Below are positions 47,512-57,319 of a stretch of 64,000 bases of DNA, piece after piece. Positions within the stretch are counted from its first letter, which is position 1, and each line of letters starts with the position of its first letter. The notes below the pieces were generated by a model. That model was not told where the DNA came from. It made no database searches and saw only the letters and a list, made by a program, of their open reading frames with translations. Location of the stretch: contig CABUIO010000004.1 in assembly GCA_902491625.1 (NCBI GenBank), positions 62,001 through 126,000 of the forward strand, given 5' to 3'. The DNA comes from an uncultured Porphyromonadaceae bacterium. GTDB taxonomy: Bacteria > Bacteroidota > Bacteroidia > Bacteroidales > Muribaculaceae. A program made the position numbers and the translations under genes.

Positions 47512-47519
47512 CAAAATTA
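47512..47519 (-). promoter_or_regulatory. -7 box ahead of the 25-residue peptide
   Basis: TAATTTTG on the minus strand, leaving a leader of roughly 38 bases. Confidence 0.45.
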
Positions 47520-47598
47520 GAGGTGTGATGTGAAAAACATCTGCACTGCCATGTTAACAAATCATAACAGTGCAAAATTCAGTATATATGGTTTTGGC

Positions 47599-50500
47599 TT
47601 AGATGGAGTCGGATTTCACAGCATCAGGAGTTGACTCCGGAGTTGCTGCCGCTGACCCTCTGGTCTCAGCGTTCTGTTGTGTGTTCGAAATTTTGGATGA
47701 AGGAAGTGCAAAGAGTTTCGACAGGTACTTCTCCTGGAAACGCTGAAGCAGCATCCAGAAAACCGGTACGAAAAGTGTGCCGAAGAATGCGTTAAGAGTC
47801 ATGCCAAAGACGATTGCCGTGCCAAGTTCAATCCTGCTGTTTGCACCGGCACCTGTAGAGAACATCATTGGGAGGACGCCGAAGATAAACGCTAAAGCCG
47901 TCATCATGATCGGGCGGAAACGGATGGAGCCTGCATCGAGTGCCGACTGCAGGATCGATTTGCCGCTCTTGCGGAAGTCCATGGCATATTCGACTATCAG
48001 TATGGCATTCTTAGCCGCCATGCCGAGGAGCAGAATCAGTCCGATCTGAGTATAGATGCTGATGCTTTCATTCATCAGCAGACTTCCTATGGCTGTTCCG
48101 GCAACTGCCACAGGCATTGTGCAGATCACCGCGATAGGGGAGGTCCAACTCTCATATTGTGCTGCAAGGACAAGCAAGGTCATTATGATTGCGAATATGA
48201 AGACGAAGCTTATGGTTGTTCCGGCCTGGGTTTCCTGATATGCGATTCCCGTCCAGGCATAGCTGAAATTGTCGCCGACAGCCTTATCCACAATATTCTC
48301 CATGGCTTTTATACCTTCCGAAGAACTTACACCCTTGGCAGTCGTTGCTGTTAGAGATGCTGTGGTATACATGTTGTAGCGGTCGACTGAGGGGACGCCC
48401 ATGACCTCTTTGACCGTCGCGAAAGCCGAGACAGGCACCATTCCCCCCTGCGAGTTGGCGACACTGAGCCTCAGCACATCTTCGGCAGAGGATCTTGCAT
48501 CTCCTTTGGCTCGGACATTGACCTGAAATAATCTGTCGTCTATGATGAAGTTGTCGACATAGTCGCCGCCGACATAGTCGCCGATTGCGGAAAATACCTC
48601 CTCGGGAAAAAGTCCTAAATATGCCAGCCGGTCGCGATCCACTTCCAGCTTATATTGCGGAACAAGTCCCTGATACATCGAAGTGACCTGACTGATCTCC
48701 TTGCTCTCCTGCGCACTTTTACGGATTTCTCCCAATGCTTCCATCAGATGCTCCGCACCAAGATTGTTGATGTCGAGAAGCTGCATCTCAAGGCCCGAAC
48801 TCATACCGAGTCCGGGGATGGCCGGAGGATTAAGCGAGTAAACGATCGCTTCGGGATGCCGTGCCGAAATTTTGTCTGCTGCCGCAATTACATCGTTGAT
48901 GTTTCCGTTCTTGCCTCGTTCTCCCCACGGTTTAAGCATGACCATGATGGACGCCATATTGCTTCCGGAGCCTCCCATGAATGAAAATCCCGCGATACTG
49001 ACCACATCATTGACCTGAGGAAGTTTCTTTATCTCTGCGGCGATCGCTGATGCAACCCCATCGGTTCTCTCTTCGGAAGCATTCTCCGGCAGCTCCACGG
49101 AAGTGATGAAATAGCCCATATCCTCTTCCGGAATATAGCTTGTCGGACGCTTGAGGAAGAGGACAGCACACACCAGCATGGTGACTATGAAAACTGTCAG
49201 GCTGACATACGGATGGGCGAGTGTCTTTCCGACAACCTTTGTATAGAGATTTGAGACGAATGCCCATCCCTTATTGAACCAACGATAAAGGAAGAATCGT
49301 GTCTCGGTGCGAGGTTTGAGAAACAGACCACAGAGAGCCGGGGTAAGTGTGAGAGCGTTGAATCCCGAGAATGCCGTTGCCGTGGCAATAGTCAGGGCAA
49401 ATTGTTTGTAAAGCTCGCCCGTAATGCCACTGATGAACGCTGTCGGAATAAACACGGACAACAGCACGAGAACTTCTCCGACCACCGGACCTGTGAGTTC
49501 CTTCATAGCCTTTACGGCTGCCTGTTTTCTGTTGAGCTCACCTTTGTCGACAAGTCGCGAGCAATCCTCGACAACGACTATGGCGTCATCGACCACAATC
49601 GCTATGGCAAGCACAAGTCCGAAAAGGGTAAGGGTATTCAGAGTGAATCCCAGGAGTTTCATTACCACAAATGTGGCTATCAACGAGACCGGGATAGTAA
49701 GCATCGGGATAACGACTGCACGCCAGTTCTGCAGGAAAATCAGAATCACGGCCATCACGATCAGTGTCGTAAGGACAAACGTGGACATCACGTTGTCGAT
49801 TGATTCTCGGACGTAGTCTGTCGAATTCTGGACGATATTATAGCTTATTCCTTCCGGGAAATATTTGCTCAGCTCGTCCAGTTCCTTTATGGCTCCGTCC
49901 GCGACATCGAGGGCATTCGCTCCGGGAAGCTGTTCCACACCCATTAGGGCGACGCCTTTGCCGTTCAACCTCGCACTCTGTCCGTAGGAGTTGCTGCCAA
50001 GCTCGACTGTAGCCACATCCCGCAGCCGCACAAGACCGTTTTGTGTTGACCGCAGTGTTATGTTGCCGAACTCAGAAGGCTCCGACAACATTCCGGATGC
50101 AGTCAGTGTGTATTCCATAGGAGTGTTGTTGTTGCCGGGTTGGTCGCCGATTGTGCCGGCCGACACCTGCACATTGCTTGTTGCGATGGCCTCGCGCACA
50201 TCGGCCGGGGTAAGTCCGTGCTGTCTGAGTGCATCAGGGTCAAGCCAAATTCTCATGCTGTATTCTCCGCTTCCGAACGCCTGGACACCTCCCACGCCCT
50301 TGACTCGGCTCAAAGGATCGATCAGATTGAGCTGTGCGTAATTGGTAAGATATAGCGCGTCATATTCCGGCTTCGAGCTTTCTATTGCTACAAAAAGCAC
50401 ATTGTTGCTTGAACGAGTATTGACCGTAAGTCCTTCGTCAAGCACTGAGGCCGGCAGGGTGCTTGAAGCATCCTGCACTTTATTCTGTACCTTCACAGCT

Positions 50501-50808
50501 GCCTCGTCAATGTCTGTCCCGTTTTCGAATGTGATGGTCAGAGAGTAGCTGCCGTCGGAGGAGGAACTGCTCATGTACATCATGCCTTCCACTCCGTTGA
50601 CGGCCTGTTCGATCGGAATTCCGACAGCCTGGGCTACAGTCAGGGCATCCGCCCCGGGATATTCGGCTGAAACCATTACTGTCGGAGGCGTGATGTTCGG
50701 ATATTGCGCCACAGGCAGATATTTCATGGTGAAAAAGCCTGCGAGAACCATGATGATCGCCAGTACAGTGGCAAAAATCGGCCGGAATATAAAGAAGCGT
50801 GAAAACAT
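47599..50808 (-). CDS. RND efflux transporter, inner-membrane permease (AcrB/HAE1 type)
   Basis: The product has 1069 residues, the standard size. It has 12 membrane helices in two halves with large periplasmic loops; the proton-relay Asp pair is in LAIAIVVDDAIVVVED of TM4, and LLGMAAKNAILIVEYA marks TM10. It forms a trimer that exports drugs, bile salts or other hydrophobic compounds through the adaptor and outer-membrane channel encoded just upstream. The order adaptor-permease is normal; the channel gene comes first in transcription. No regulator lies next to the operon. Confidence 0.95.
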   Translation of the reverse strand: MFSRFFIFRPIFATVLAIIMVLAGFFTMKYLPVAQYPNITPPTVMVSAEYPGADALTVAQAVGIPIEQAVNGVEGMMYMSSSSSDGSYSLTITFENGTDIDEAAVKVQNKVQDASSTLPASVLDEGLTVNTRSSNNVLFVAIESSKPEYDALYLTNYAQLNLIDPLSRVKGVGGVQAFGSGEYSMRIWLDPDALRQHGLTPADVREAIATSNVQVSAGTIGDQPGNNNTPMEYTLTASGMLSEPSEFGNITLRSTQNGLVRLRDVATVELGSNSYGQSARLNGKGVALMGVEQLPGANALDVADGAIKELDELSKYFPEGISYNIVQNSTDYVRESIDNVMSTFVLTTLIVMAVILIFLQNWRAVVIPMLTIPVSLIATFVVMKLLGFTLNTLTLFGLVLAIAIVVDDAIVVVEDCSRLVDKGELNRKQAAVKAMKELTGPVVGEVLVLLSVFIPTAFISGITGELYKQFALTIATATAFSGFNALTLTPALCGLFLKPRTETRFFLYRWFNKGWAFVSNLYTKVVGKTLAHPYVSLTVFIVTMLVCAVLFLKRPTSYIPEEDMGYFITSVELPENASEERTDGVASAIAAEIKKLPQVNDVVSIAGFSFMGGSGSNMASIMVMLKPWGERGKNGNINDVIAAADKISARHPEAIVYSLNPPAIPGLGMSSGLEMQLLDINNLGAEHLMEALGEIRKSAQESKEISQVTSMYQGLVPQYKLEVDRDRLAYLGLFPEEVFSAIGDYVGGDYVDNFIIDDRLFQVNVRAKGDARSSAEDVLRLSVANSQGGMVPVSAFATVKEVMGVPSVDRYNMYTTASLTATTAKGVSSSEGIKAMENIVDKAVGDNFSYAWTGIAYQETQAGTTISFVFIFAIIMTLLVLAAQYESWTSPIAVICTMPVAVAGTAIGSLLMNESISIYTQIGLILLLGMAAKNAILIVEYAMDFRKSGKSILQSALDAGSIRFRPIMMTALAFIFGVLPMMFSTGAGANSRIELGTAIVFGMTLNAFFGTLFVPVFWMLLQRFQEKYLSKLFALPSSKISNTQQNAETRGSAAATPESTPDAVKSDSI

Positions 50809-50830
50809 AGCCTTAAGGTTTTTTTTATGG

Positions 50831-51943
50831 TTACTTTGCAGATAAGGCAGGCATCACCTTCTCGCCCTCTTTCACGGAGAGCAATGCCTTTAGAATATAT
50901 CTGTCTTGGGGATTAAGCCCTTTGGTTACGACACGAAGTGTGTCTTGCCAGATTTCTCCGACCGATATGTGTCTTTTCTCTACGATGTCCTTGCCGGAGA
51001 CGACATAGAGATATTTGCCTAACTGATCAGTGCCGATAGATGCGTCTTTCACGAGCAGTGCCTTTGAGTTGTAGCCGGTTGGCAGGAGAATCGTACAGTA
51101 CATCCCGTCGCGCAACTCCGGAGACGGATTGTTGATGCGACCTTGCAGAGTCAGAAGTCCTGTAGACGGTTCGATACTTGGTGATTTGTAGTAGAGATGC
51201 GCTGTGTATTTGCCATGGAGACTTTCTCTGAATGTCAGGGGAATATCGTTGTAGAGCGTGTCTTCTGACTCCGGAAGAGACTTGTATTCGGAATCCTCGA
51301 TGCTGAAAGTCACCTTCAGATCCGTGTTGTTGACGATGGATGCAACCGTCACCGGATTTCCGGCGCCGTTGATGTAGCTTCCGGTAGAAAACGGTGTCTC
51401 CGAGATAGTGCCCGAAATGGGAGCTGTAATGTTGCAATATCCTAATTGTGTGCGGGCATCGTTGAGCGCGGCCTCTGCCGTGCTGATCGATGCCTGAGCC
51501 TGAACCACGGCGTTTTCGGCTTCAAGCACCTGCATCTTTGCAACCGCGTCTGCCTTATAGGCTTTCTGAAGTGCCTCGGCATGACTGACAGCGTATGTGT
51601 ACTGGCTTTTTGCCGTGGCAAGAGCAGCGGCCTGTCGCTTGACTTCGTCGCGATATGTTGTCGATTCGATCGTATATAGCAACTGTCCCTTATAGACCTT
51701 GTCACCGGGCTTTACATGTTTGGCAAGTAGTCTGCCGCTGACCCTGCACACCACATCGACCTTTGAATCCGACTGTACCGTGCCGGGTAGGGTGAAGTAA
51801 TCAGTGACGCTTTCAGTTACGGGCAAAGCGACCTCCACTTCCGGAACTCTATTTTCTGTGTCATCCTTTTCTTTTTTGCCACATGCTGCAAACAATGTGG
51901 CCATGACGGTGAGAGTCAGCAATATTTTAATGTGTTTGTTCAT
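50831..51943 (-). CDS. RND efflux periplasmic adaptor lipoprotein
   Basis: The product has 370 residues with a lipobox at Cys21 (ATLFAAC). It shows the HlyD/AcrA order: lipoyl half (GTVQSDSKVDVVCRVSGRL), helical hairpin (about 95-150), second lipoyl half with YCNITAPISGTIS, beta-barrel and membrane-proximal domain. It bridges the RND permease and the TolC-like channel. It is 22 bases ahead of the permease gene and 35 after the channel gene. Confidence 0.93.
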   Translation of the reverse strand: MNKHIKILLTLTVMATLFAACGKKEKDDTENRVPEVEVALPVTESVTDYFTLPGTVQSDSKVDVVCRVSGRLLAKHVKPGDKVYKGQLLYTIESTTYRDEVKRQAAALATAKSQYTYAVSHAEALQKAYKADAVAKMQVLEAENAVVQAQASISTAEAALNDARTQLGYCNITAPISGTISETPFSTGSYINGAGNPVTVASIVNNTDLKVTFSIEDSEYKSLPESEDTLYNDIPLTFRESLHGKYTAHLYYKSPSIEPSTGLLTLQGRINNPSPELRDGMYCTILLPTGYNSKALLVKDASIGTDQLGKYLYVVSGKDIVEKRHISVGEIWQDTLRVVTKGLNPQDRYILKALLSVKEGEKVMPALSAK

Positions 51944-51978
51944 AGCTTATAAGACTTGTTTCAAGGAGTGTTTTGTGT

Positions 51979-53457
51979 TTATTTTAATTCGGGCAGAGTG
52001 CCGTTCCAGCCGCCGCCCATAGCGCGGTAAAGAGTGGTGAGCGTTGAGAGTGCATTGCATTTTGCCGATATGACGGAATTTTCATAGTTTAGCCATGATA
52101 TCTGAGCGTCCATCACATTCGTGAAGTCCGACAGTCCGCTCTTGTACAGCTCCAGCGACAGATTCAATGATTCCTGACTCTGCTTTGCCGCCTCATTGAG
52201 AATTTCTATCTCATCAAGAAGACAGGAATATTCGGTGTTATAGGTAGAGACTTCCTGCCGTGCCGAAGCCAATGTGTATTCATAGTTGTCGGCGGCAGCC
52301 AGGACATCGGCCTTCGCTTCGGCGATGGAATATTTCCGCGAGAATCCGTCGAAAACAGTCCACGCAAGTGTAGGAGTAATGGAGTAAGTCAACGAATTGC
52401 CGGAAAAAAGATTTTTTACCGCATGACTTTCGGTTCCCACGGATCCGGTTAGTGTGAGAATCGGGAGCCATTGTTTCTTGGCGAGTCCCGCACGTGCGGC
52501 AGCTGCGGCCAGATTGTATTCGGCCTCTGCTATGTCAGGACGACGGCGGATCAGGTCTGCAGGAATGGCGGATGCCATTGACATCTCACATTCGGGAAGT
52601 TTTGCGGAACTGACAGTTGAGACGATCGTGGATCTGTCGGAATTTGTGAGCAATGCGAGGAGATCAATGTCTGACTCTATTCTGGAACGCAGAGACGGAA
52701 TGGTTGATTTGGTGTCAAGTACGACAGTCCGGGCCTGACTGACATCGAGTTTTGAGGAAATTCCGGCTTCGAGGCGAGCGTTGGTGATATCAAGGACTCT
52801 ATTTTGCGATTCGAGATGGGAGATGGCGGTCGCGTGTAGTTGTCGGGCGGCCGCAAGGTCGAAATAGACAGAGGCAACCTGAGCGCAAAGAGAGGTGAGA
52901 GTGGCCATATATTCAGCTCTTGAGGCATTATATGTCGCGCCGGCGGCTTCACTCTGCTTCCTGATTCGTCCGAAAACATCAATCTCCCAGTTAAGGTCGA
53001 GAGATAGTCCCATGAAGTTTTCCCTGACAGGCGAGGTGGTGTGTCCGTGCATTGTCGCTCCGGAGGTCTGTCCTTTCTGATACAGGGCCGAAGCGGAGAC
53101 GGTAGGATAGTAGCCGCTCTTTATCATTTGCAACGCATATCGCGAGGATTCGATTGAATGTAGAGCTGTCCGGAGATTGAGATTGTTCTGTGCTGTTGTC
53201 TTGATAAGGTCAGTTAGAATCGGATCATGAAACTGCAGCCACCATCCGTCCTCCGAAGGATCGATCATCAAAGGTGCTTCGGTGTCAAGTTCACTTTTCA
53301 ACAGCCGACGTTGAAGGACGGTTGAATCAACCTCAGATGCTGGCGGAACTGCGGATCCAAGGGGATCGACAATGCTTTGGGAAAGCTCGGCATATGCCGA
53401 AGACACAGATATGGATATAAGCGTTGCCATGAACGCGATGGCGTAGTGTTTCAACAT
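51979..53457 (-). CDS. Outer-membrane efflux channel (TolC/NodT family)
   Basis: The product has 492 residues: signal peptide (1-23, ending SAYA) and two outer-membrane-factor repeats with long helices, including WEIDVFGRIRKQSEAA and RRPDIAEAEYNLAAAAARAGLAKKQWLP. The NodT type often has a lipid-modified Cys; none is seen at the signal end here. It is the first gene of the efflux operon. Confidence 0.92.
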   Translation of the reverse strand: MLKHYAIAFMATLISISVSSAYAELSQSIVDPLGSAVPPASEVDSTVLQRRLLKSELDTEAPLMIDPSEDGWWLQFHDPILTDLIKTTAQNNLNLRTALHSIESSRYALQMIKSGYYPTVSASALYQKGQTSGATMHGHTTSPVRENFMGLSLDLNWEIDVFGRIRKQSEAAGATYNASRAEYMATLTSLCAQVASVYFDLAAARQLHATAISHLESQNRVLDITNARLEAGISSKLDVSQARTVVLDTKSTIPSLRSRIESDIDLLALLTNSDRSTIVSTVSSAKLPECEMSMASAIPADLIRRRPDIAEAEYNLAAAAARAGLAKKQWLPILTLTGSVGTESHAVKNLFSGNSLTYSITPTLAWTVFDGFSRKYSIAEAKADVLAAADNYEYTLASARQEVSTYNTEYSCLLDEIEILNEAAKQSQESLNLSLELYKSGLSDFTNVMDAQISWLNYENSVISAKCNALSTLTTLYRAMGGGWNGTLPELK

Positions 53458-53530
53458 AGAAATTAAGAGGTTTTATTATTGTTGAAACTTGTTTTGCTAA
53501 AGGAAAGTTCAAACGGATGCAGCAACAAAA

Positions 53531-53560
53531 AGCGATCCGGACTATGCCGGACCGCCGCTT
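53531..53560 (-). terminator. Terminator after the zinc-knuckle protein gene
   Basis: On the minus strand GCGGTCCGG pairs with CCGGATCGC with one or two mismatches, followed by TTTTTG. It lies between the stop at 53584 and the efflux operon. Confidence 0.65.
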
Positions 53561-53583
53561 ATTGTACTTTACAAAACAATTTA

Positions 53584-54033
53584 TTACTCCATGGGCTGAT
53601 GTCGCCCCTTGTATGCTCCGTCGGGATGACGTGGACAAGATCCGGAAGTAAGTGAGGAGATGGATGATGCGCTTGTTCCGCAGAAACGACAAGTGTATTT
53701 CGAGCTTGCGCTTCCGGCAAAAGGCTTGTGGCGCCCTTTGTATGCTCCGTCGGGATGGCGGGAGCATGAGCCGGATGTCAGCGAGGAAATAGAAGAGGCA
53801 CTTGTGCCGCAATATTTGCAGTAATATTTAGTCGCGGCAGCGCCTTCGTAGGGTTGATGACGACCCTTATATGCTCCGTTAGGATGGCGCGAGCATGTTC
53901 CGGAAGTCAGTGATGAGACAGTCGAGGACGAATAACCGCAGTATTTGCAGTAGTATTTGTCTGCATTTGCTGTAGTCGCTCCTGCAAGCAACATGACAGC
54001 TACAAAAAGTATGTAACGTATCTTATCAGACAT
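53584..54033 (-). CDS. Exported protein with three zinc-knuckle repeats
   Basis: The product has 149 residues: a signal peptide (1-24, ending TTANA) and three 43-residue repeats. Each has YCKYCG, a Ser-rich SSISSLTSGSC and RHPDGAYKGRH. The repeated metal ligands are Cys29/32/47 and His50; Cys72/75/90 and His93; Cys115/118/133 and His136: a regular CxxC-C-x2-H arrangement. Zinc binding outside the cytoplasm is unusual. I have seen similar repeats in hypothetical Bacteroidales proteins, but no function is known. It stands alone with its own terminator. Confidence 0.85.
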   Translation of the reverse strand: MSDKIRYILFVAVMLLAGATTANADKYYCKYCGYSSSTVSSLTSGTCSRHPNGAYKGRHQPYEGAAATKYYCKYCGTSASSISSLTSGSCSRHPDGAYKGRHKPFAGSASSKYTCRFCGTSASSISSLTSGSCPRHPDGAYKGRHQPME

Positions 54034-54402
54034 GGCTTTTAGTTTAAAATCAAGGCGCCTCCACAGGGAACGAAGCTGTAGGTTCGTGCAAAACTTCTGA
54101 GGAAATTTACTGTGGTGATTTTTGGACTTTTCACTTTGATTTCTGCGTTACAGAGGGAAATTTGAGTAGTAGAGCTTTTTAGCATAGGCATTTCGATATT
54201 AGAGGGTCAACATTTGTGAAATTTATAGTCTGATGGAATTGATTTACATTGTATTAACGATGGAGGAGAACTATTATTGCGAAACTTGTAAAAAAGATTT
54301 CAGATGATGATGATTTCTGCAGCAGCAAAATGAATCGGGATTAGCGGGCAACTTATCCCATGGGTAGTTTGTTAAAGCTTGTGAACTGTTTTAAATGCTT
54401 AA
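54034..54402. other. Spacer before MITE element B, no gene seen
   Basis: AT-rich, with only short frames. One 15-codon frame at about 54259 reads MEENYYCETCKKDFR, which might be a scrap of a zinc-ribbon gene but is too short to call. Confidence 0.4.
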
Positions 54403-54732
54403 GAGGTTGTTTAAAAATCAACGTTAAATTTGGGGCGGCTGATTTTTAGGCAAAAACCTTTTAAGTCGCAGGAGCATAGCGGGCTATGTGACTAAGACGC
54501 GAAAGGTTTTTGGCAAAAAGCAGACGAGGCAAGGCTAACATTTACTTCAACCTCTCAATAACTTCAAAAAAATTAACAGACAGAGTAACATCAAAAATAT
54601 CAGAGGACTCGTTCCTGTCGGCGTATTTTGCCTTTTGGTTCAGTCACATAGCCCGCTATGCTCCTTCACCTGCAAGACAAAATCCACTCGACATGAACGA
54701 CCCCAAATTAACTTTTATTTTTAAACAGCCTC
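54403..54732 (+). mobile_element. MITE-like element B with internal inverted repeat
   Basis: The ends 54403-54435 (GAGGTTGTTTAAAAATC...) and 54701-54732 are near-perfect inverse copies, and the flanks are TAA on both sides (54400-54402 and 54733-54735). Inside, the 21-mer at 54471-54491 is the exact inverse of 54644-54664; the latter is identical to 21051-21071 in element A. The arms around these 21-mers also resemble each other, so the element could fold into a large cruciform. The right end is 15 bases from the malic enzyme ATG. Confidence 0.78.
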
Positions 54733-54747
54733 TAAATCATCGGAAAA

Positions 54748-56073
54748 ATGAAAAAGAGTGTGACACGCGAAGATGCGTTGAGATACCACGAGAAGCCTTA
54801 TCCCGGCAAGATAGATGTTTTGCCCTCAAAATGTTACGACAATCAGTATGACCTTTCCTTGGCTTACTCTCCGGGTGTCGCCTACCCATGTGAGGAGATA
54901 AAGAAGAATCCGGATGATGTCTATCGCTACACCTGCAAGGGAAATCTTGTCGCCGTGATAAGCAACTGCACAGCGGTCCTTGGACTCGGCAATATCGGCC
55001 CTCTTGCCGGAAAACCTGTTATGGAGGGAAAGGCTCTGCTTTTCAAAGTCTTTGCCGGAATTGACTGTTATGATATCGAGCTTGATGCCTCAGATCCCGA
55101 TCGTTTTGTCGAAGTCGTAAAGGCTCTTGCGCCGACTTTCGGAGGAATTAATCTTGAGGACATAAAGGCGCCTGAATGCTTCTATATCGAGCGTCGTCTC
55201 AAGGAAGAGTGCGACATTCCGGTCATGCATGACGATCAGCACGGAACGGCCATTATCTCGGGAGCTGCACTTATCAATGCTCTGGACATTCAGAGTAAGC
55301 GTATCGAGGATGTAAAGGTCGTTGTAAACGGCGCCGGGGCTGCCGCAATCGCATGTACTAAGCTTTGGGAGGCTCTCGGTGTACGTCATTCCAACATTAT
55401 CATGTGTGATTCTAAAGGTGTGATTCGTGCAGACAGAGAAGATCTCAACAGCATGAAACTCGAATTTGCCACCGACAGAAAGGATCTTCACACTCTGGCC
55501 GACGCAATGGTCGGTGCGGATGTCTTTCTCGGACTTTCGGTAAAAGGTGTAGTCACTAAGGAGATGATTCTAAGCATGGCCGACAAGCCTATTGTTTTCG
55601 CCCTCGCAAATCCTGATCCTGAGATAGAATACGAAGTGGCCGTCAATGCGCGCCCGGATCTTATTTTCGCCACAGGCCGAAGCGACTATCCGAACCAGAT
55701 CAACAATGTTCTCGGATTTCCTTATATCTTCCGGGGAGCGCTCGACACACGTGCCACAGACATCAACGAGCCTATGAAACTTGCAGCTGCAAGGGCAATC
55801 GCCGGAATTGCGCGTATGCCGGCGGATGATTACGTGCGCAAGATCTATAGTCAGGAGAGTCTGACTTTCGGAAAGGATTACATTCTTCCCAAACCTTTCG
55901 ACCACCGCATCCTTACGGAGGTGGCGCCGGCTGTGGCCCAGGCCGCCGTAGACAGCGGTGTGGCGAAAGTGCCCATTGTCAATATGGAATCATATAAGCG
56001 CAATCTTGATCTGCGCCGCGAACATGAGGGGGAGGTGATTCATTGCGTCACAAGCCGTCTGTGCCACCTGTAG
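54748..56073 (+). CDS. Malic enzyme (oxaloacetate-decarboxylating), single-domain form
   Basis: The product has 441 residues: the N-terminal malic domain (YSPGVAYPC, with NCTAVLGLGNIGPLAGKPVMEGK) and the NAD(P)-binding domain (VVVNGAGAAAIAC, ANPDPEI). It turns malate to pyruvate and CO2 with reduction of NAD(P)+. Bacteroidetes often have a 760-residue MaeB with a phosphotransacetylase-like C-terminal part; this one ends after the malic core with a short tail (VTSRLCHL). It may be natural or a truncated MaeB. Its upstream region is replaced by MITE element B. Confidence 0.9.
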   Translation: MKKSVTREDALRYHEKPYPGKIDVLPSKCYDNQYDLSLAYSPGVAYPCEEIKKNPDDVYRYTCKGNLVAVISNCTAVLGLGNIGPLAGKPVMEGKALLFKVFAGIDCYDIELDASDPDRFVEVVKALAPTFGGINLEDIKAPECFYIERRLKEECDIPVMHDDQHGTAIISGAALINALDIQSKRIEDVKVVVNGAGAAAIACTKLWEALGVRHSNIIMCDSKGVIRADREDLNSMKLEFATDRKDLHTLADAMVGADVFLGLSVKGVVTKEMILSMADKPIVFALANPDPEIEYEVAVNARPDLIFATGRSDYPNQINNVLGFPYIFRGALDTRATDINEPMKLAAARAIAGIARMPADDYVRKIYSQESLTFGKDYILPKPFDHRILTEVAPAVAQAAVDSGVAKVPIVNMESYKRNLDLRREHEGEVIHCVTSRLCHL

Positions 56074-56080
56074 ACAGCGA

Positions 56081-57100
56081 CTAATGAATAGTATCGGGAG
56101 TCTCCTCTATATTTGAAGGTGTGGAGTGATTCTCAGGCTGAGACTCCGTAGGTTTGACCTCCGGGGTCTCTGTGCTGTCTGTAGGTGTCTCGACAGGCAG
56201 AGACTCAGTCTGTTTCAACTCTTTCTCGCGATGCTTCTCTTCCTCCTTTTCTGCTATGGGATTACGCTTTGACTTGGGATTGATTGTGACCTGAGCAACA
56301 TATCGGCCCTCGCTTTTGTTGACCTTAACATCGCGGTCGGAAGGGGAGACGATGATAGGCATGCCTATGGTGACATGTTTGACAAGTTCGAGAATGTTGT
56401 CGTTTTTGACACGGATGCATCCGTGGCTTGTCCTGCGTCCGATGGATCCCGGAGCACATGTTCCATGGATGCCGATAGCCCTTGTCTCGGGGATAAGAAG
56501 ACGCACGAAGCGCGGTCCGAACTGACCTTTCTTTTTTGATGTGCGTCCGTTGTCGTCTGTATATAGCCAGTCGGTACTGTCGTAGATGCCTTCTGCCGAG
56601 AAGAAACCCTCGGAAGTGCGGCAGTCACCTTTCTTGGCTTTGGTTCCGAAATTCTTGCCGCACGCAATGCCGTATCGCAGTTCTTCACGCCCGTATCGGT
56701 CGAAAAGGGCAAGCTGCATCGCCTGTTTATCGACAATAATGAAATGAGAATATGTGGAGTTAAGCAGTTTTCTTGTGTATTCGGGACTGTCGTAAGCCAT
56801 CCGGTGGAGTATTCCGGAAGAATATTTGTCTGCATCCTCGGAGGTGTCCATATAGTTGATAAGTTCGGAAGTCTCGGCCGATGCAACGCGGATAACCTCG
56901 GGCTCGGGTTTCTTGACTGTATCGACCGGAATCGTGTCGACAGGAAGCACAGGTTCCGCCTCGGACTCCTGCGCAGTATCAAACCCGGTTGATTTTCCGG
57001 GAGTCTGGGTAGCAGGCTGCTTCTCACAGCTTACTGTCACAAAACCTATTGCACACGCAGCCGCAAATATTTTCAACGAACTGTAATAGAGCTTTTTCAT
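56081..57100 (-). CDS. L,D-transpeptidase (YkuD) lipoprotein
   Basis: The product has 339 residues with a lipobox at Cys25 (GFVTVSC), a Pro/Glu/Thr-rich linker (27-75) and the YkuD domain (about 115-260). The catalytic motif is IHGTCAPGSIGRRTSHGCIR: His212 and Cys228 in SHGC. A Lys/Glu- and Pro/Thr-rich tail (290-339) ends the protein. It cross-links or edits peptidoglycan, or anchors proteins to it. It is convergent with the malic enzyme. Confidence 0.9.
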   Translation of the reverse strand: MKKLYYSSLKIFAAACAIGFVTVSCEKQPATQTPGKSTGFDTAQESEAEPVLPVDTIPVDTVKKPEPEVIRVASAETSELINYMDTSEDADKYSSGILHRMAYDSPEYTRKLLNSTYSHFIIVDKQAMQLALFDRYGREELRYGIACGKNFGTKAKKGDCRTSEGFFSAEGIYDSTDWLYTDDNGRTSKKKGQFGPRFVRLLIPETRAIGIHGTCAPGSIGRRTSHGCIRVKNDNILELVKHVTIGMPIIVSPSDRDVKVNKSEGRYVAQVTINPKSKRNPIAEKEEEKHREKELKQTESLPVETPTDSTETPEVKPTESQPENHSTPSNIEETPDTIH

Positions 57101-57178
57101 TGCTTATGTCCCAAAAAATTAATGCTGATTTCTGATCAGCTGTAATACACTTAATAGAAGTCTTTTTGAATTAGCGCA

Positions 57179-57186
57179 CAAAGATA
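57179..57186 (-). promoter_or_regulatory. -7 box of the L,D-transpeptidase gene
   Basis: TATCTTTG on the minus strand, 78 bases upstream of the ATG. Confidence 0.55.
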
Positions 57187-57319
57187 ACACTTTATAATTT
57201 AACTTAAAAACATTTCATCCGATTCTATGCTGAGGCTGCCGGTAAAATTCGTGTTTTCAATTAAACCATTATCATATTGGCTTGTTAATAAAGTATAATA
57301 TTATAAAATGTTGAGTATT

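Noticed and set aside
53584..54033. Regular DNA repeats as CRISPR or satellite
   Set aside because: The 129-bp period is in frame and encodes a conserved metal-binding protein repeat.
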